Shown in pieces: positions 22,224 to 24,110 of a stretch of DNA of 24,110 bases. The notes below the pieces were generated by a model. That model was not told where the DNA came from. It saw only the letters and a list, made by a program, of their open reading frames with translations, and searched no databases. The stretch is from an uncultured Eubacteriales bacterium. GTDB lineage: Bacteria; Bacillota; Clostridia; Oscillospirales; Oscillospiraceae. The DNA is taken from assembly GCA_900549475.1 (NCBI GenBank), contig UROF01000036.1:1-24110 (forward strand), read 5' to 3'. Position 1 is the first letter of the stretch. The number at the start of each line of letters is the position of its first letter. The position numbers were made by a program, and so were the translations under genes.

Positions 22224-22592
22224 TTACCAGGTGCTGTTCTCACCGTCGGTAAGATCGCCGTCGGTATCATGGACCCGGGCATTGTCCAGCATCCGCTGGA
22301 AGCTGGTGGTATTTGACTTGCTATTGCGTCCCTTTGCGTTGTCGCCGGCAGAACCGTTATCATTGGTGGTGCCGTTGTCGTTGGTGGTACCATTGTTGCC
22401 GGTGGTGCCGTTGTCCATCCCGCTGTTATTGGTGACGCCGTCATCATTCAGGATGCTGTCATCCATAACATCGTTGTTGGCAGTACCGTTGTTGGTCTGG
22501 CTGTTGTTCTTCTTGTTGTCCTGATCGCTGCAGGCCGCCAACAGCAGTACCAGCACCAAAGCCGCTACCAGCAAGATCCCTCTCTTTTTCAT
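22224..22592 (-). CDS. Small Asn/Thr/Gly/Asp-rich lipoprotein, function unknown
   Basis: A 122-residue secreted protein. Residues 1-20 are a lipoprotein signal peptide with lipobox LAAC; the lipidated cysteine is C21. Residues 22-92 are low complexity, Asn/Asp/Thr/Gly-rich, with short repeats of the GTTNDN type. The C-terminus is different and looks folded or functional: SFQRMLDNARVHDTDGDLTD followed by GENSTW, with an Asp-rich loop (DTDGDLTDGE) resembling a metal-binding EF-hand-like turn. AAGGAGG lies 8 bases before the ATG. The gene stands alone between terminators. I do not recognise a named family. Confidence 0.82.
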   Translation of the reverse strand: MKKRGILLVAALVLVLLLAACSDQDNKKNNSQTNNGTANNDVMDDSILNDDGVTNNSGMDNGTTGNNGTTNDNGTTNDNGSAGDNAKGRNSKSNTTSFQRMLDNARVHDTDGDLTDGENSTW

Positions 22593-22660
22593 CCGCGTTT
22601 CCTCCTTCTCCCTGGATTCGCGCCATTTTCGCGCTGGTCCTAGTATTTGCGGACACAGCG

Positions 22661-22691
22661 ATTTTACCGAAAAAGCAGCTATGTAAAATGC
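22661..22691 (-). promoter_or_regulatory. Possible forespore sigma-F/G promoter of the lipoprotein gene
   Basis: On the minus strand GCATT (22691-22687), 18 bases, then GGTAAAAT (22668-22661). The -10 fits the sigma-F/G pattern GGhRARhT in full, and the -35 fits GhATR in four of five positions; spacing is at the upper limit. The sigma-A alternative (TTTACA, 15 bases, TAAAAT) has poor spacing. Confidence 0.3.
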
Positions 22692-22715
22692 GGCAGTTTT
22701 TCCAATGTTTTTTAT

Positions 22716-22747
22716 AAAAAAAGCGGGAGCCCACAGGCTCCCGCTTT
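22716..22747 (-). terminator. Terminator of hemW
   Basis: GCGGGAGCC (22723-22731) pairs with GGCTCCCGC (22736-22744) around CACA. Seven A at 22716-22722 form the T-run on the minus strand, 23 bases after the hemW stop. Confidence 0.92.
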
Positions 22748-22769
22748 ATCTATCCAGTTTTCCACCGTC

Positions 22770-23975
22770 TCAGCAGACCCGGTAATCTCCCCGGGCGGCG
22801 GCCTCCTCACGGCGCAGCTTCTCCGCGCCCAGGGCGTCCAACACCTGGCCGATGATCTGGTTGGACACCAGGAACCCCTCCGGCGTCAGATGCCAGCGGT
22901 CCCCCTCTTTCCTGGCATAGCCGGGGGACACCATCTTCTCCAACACCTTCTCAATGGGGTCAAAGGACATCCGGCAGCGGTTCTCAAAGGTCTTGCGGCA
23001 GATGCCCTCCACCGTCCGCAGCCCCAGCATCAGATACTCCATATCCCGCTCCCGGTCGGGGATGCGCTCGCTCTCCGACAGGATATTCCCTCCGCTCTCC
23101 ACACCGGAGCAGTAGGCCTCCAGATCCCGGACAAAGGCATAGCGCACACCGCCGAAGTCGGAGTGGGCCCCGGGACCAAAGCCCGCGTACTCCTGCAACG
23201 TCCAATATTTCATGTTATGGCGGGAGAAATAGCCGGGCTTGGCAAAATTGGAGATCTCATACTGCTCATAGCCCTGCCGGGCCAGGTACGTCTCTGTCCA
23301 CAGGTACATGTCCGCCTGGAGATCGTCGTCGGGCAGATCCAGCTCATCCTGCCGCCGCCACAGGGGCGTGCCCTCCTCCACCTTCAGGCCGTAGCAGCTC
23401 AGATGCTCCGGCTCCAGCTCCACCGCCTGCTCCAGAGTGGTCTGCCATGTTTCCATGGTCTGGCCCGGCAGGCCGTAGATCAGATCCAGGGACAGATTCC
23501 GGATACCGCCCTTGCGCACCGCCGCCACCGCCTGGCGCACCTGCTCAAAGGTATGGACCCGTCCGATGGTTTTGAGCATCTCATCGTCGGTGGACTGGAC
23601 CCCCAGGGAGATCCGGTTCACGCCGCAGCGGCGGAGGGCTCGGACATCCCGCCAGTCCTGGAGGCTGTCGGGATTGGCTTCCATGGTGATCTCCGCTTCC
23701 CGGGAGAGGGTATAGTGCTTTTCCACTGTTTTCAGCAGTTTTTTCAGCCGTTTGACTCCCAGATAGGAGGGGGTGCCGCCGCCGAAATACACCGTATCCA
23801 CCAGCCGGGCGGAGGCGTGGGGAGCCGTCTCGATCAGATGGCGGCTGAGTGCGGACACATAGCGGTCCATTTTCCCCTCGGCGGAAGGCAGGGAGTAGAA
23901 GTCACAGTAGATACATTTGCTCTTGCAGAAGGGGATGTGGATATATAAGCCCAGGGGCTGGGCGGACTGTTTCAT
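22770..23975 (-). CDS. hemW: Radical SAM heme chaperone HemW
   Basis: A 401-residue radical SAM protein of the HemN/HemW family. The [4Fe-4S] motif is C17, C21, C24 in FCKSKCIYCDFYS, and FGGGTPS follows. Further marks are NRISLGVQS, LDLIYGLPGQT, HNMKYW and GFGPGAHS; the HemN_C domain makes up the C-terminal 100 residues. Length and the CxxxCxxCDF form point to HemW, which binds heme for delivery, rather than true coproporphyrinogen dehydrogenase HemN. The start at 23975 has AGAGGTG upstream; an in-frame ATG at 24023 lacks such support. Confidence 0.93.
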   Translation of the reverse strand: MKQSAQPLGLYIHIPFCKSKCIYCDFYSLPSAEGKMDRYVSALSRHLIETAPHASARLVDTVYFGGGTPSYLGVKRLKKLLKTVEKHYTLSREAEITMEANPDSLQDWRDVRALRRCGVNRISLGVQSTDDEMLKTIGRVHTFEQVRQAVAAVRKGGIRNLSLDLIYGLPGQTMETWQTTLEQAVELEPEHLSCYGLKVEEGTPLWRRQDELDLPDDDLQADMYLWTETYLARQGYEQYEISNFAKPGYFSRHNMKYWTLQEYAGFGPGAHSDFGGVRYAFVRDLEAYCSGVESGGNILSESERIPDRERDMEYLMLGLRTVEGICRKTFENRCRMSFDPIEKVLEKMVSPGYARKEGDRWHLTPEGFLVSNQIIGQVLDALGAEKLRREEAAARGDYRVC

Positions 23976-24023
23976 GGGGATCACCTCTGGGCCTATTGTA
24001 GCGGAAAAAAGGCAAGGGTGCAA

Positions 24024-24110
24024 GGGGAGGGGCGGTTCCCGCCATTCGCAGGAGCCCTCCCGGACCTCATATTTTACGCGCCTTCGGCGCAGGTGGAGGC
24101 AGCGGGTTCC
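24024..24110. other. Right edge, probably intergenic
   Basis: Contains the small hairpin GCGCC-TTC-GGCGC (24078-24090) and GC-rich tracts like those of the repeat flanks. A short minus-strand frame ending in TGA at 24071-24069 could be the tail of a gene outside the window, but its Pro-rich reading is not convincing. Confidence 0.35.

Noticed and set aside
24024..24110. Tail of a minus-strand gene at the right edge
   Set aside because: Only 13 codons before a TGA, Pro-rich, overlapping a hairpin; not enough to call a gene.

Overview
The window reads as a chromosomal segment of a GC-rich, Gram-positive, probably endospore-forming Clostridia bacterium, most like the Oscillospiraceae (Flavonifractor/Intestinimonas type). 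The assignment is inferred from gene content: SepF and DivIVA, a 78-residue Hfq, class 1B dihydroorotate dehydrogenase with a PyrK partner, a SpoIIQ-like zinc peptidase, and a LysM-G5-M23 wall peptidase. It was not made by a database match.

Layout. 1-353: two divergent small genes (one cut by the window edge) separated by an 87-bp region with two LexA-type operators. 730-4064: mutS and a CPBP membrane protease, plus strand. 4800-9390: miaA, hfq, an HlyD-like membrane protein, yggS, sepF and divIVA, plus strand, closed by a strong terminator. 9485-10351: a HAD phosphatase with its own terminator. 11158-11901: spoIIQ-like peptidase, minus strand. 12032-18985: the complete set of pyrimidine genes after carbamoyl phosphate, all minus strand, read as pyrC-pyrK-pyrD-pyrF-(HAD phosphatase)-pyrE-pyrB-pyrI, with a near-consensus promoter in front of pyrC and a 16-bp-stem terminator after pyrI. 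19274-20809: LysM-G5-M23 peptidase, minus. 21101-22120: pta, plus. 22224-22592: Asn-rich lipoprotein, minus. 22770-23975: hemW, minus.

The genes are mostly housekeeping: DNA repair, tRNA modification, RNA chaperoning, PLP homeostasis, cell division, UMP synthesis, acetyl-CoA/acetyl-phosphate exchange, cell wall and sporulation. The most unusual content lies between them. Four gene-free stretches (354-729, 4065-4799, 10369-11107, 14042-14626) carry one family of composite intergenic repeats. Two full copies are 451 and 450 bp from hairpin to hairpin, a third is 396 bp and a fourth is a half copy. Each full copy has two related end modules in inverted orientation. An end module consists of a 12-13 bp terminal hairpin, a second GC hairpin, an 8-bp box like CCAATCGG, and GCCACTGA(A), with 25 bases between the last two (26 in one copy). 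The hairpin stems differ in sequence from copy to copy but stay fully paired, so structure rather than sequence appears to be maintained. In the third copy the interior is flipped relative to its end hairpins. This is the best candidate here for an undescribed system: a BIME-like mobile element, a structured RNA, or a DNA target for an enzyme encoded elsewhere.

Limits: functions come from motifs and family knowledge read by eye; no alignment, folding or database search was run.
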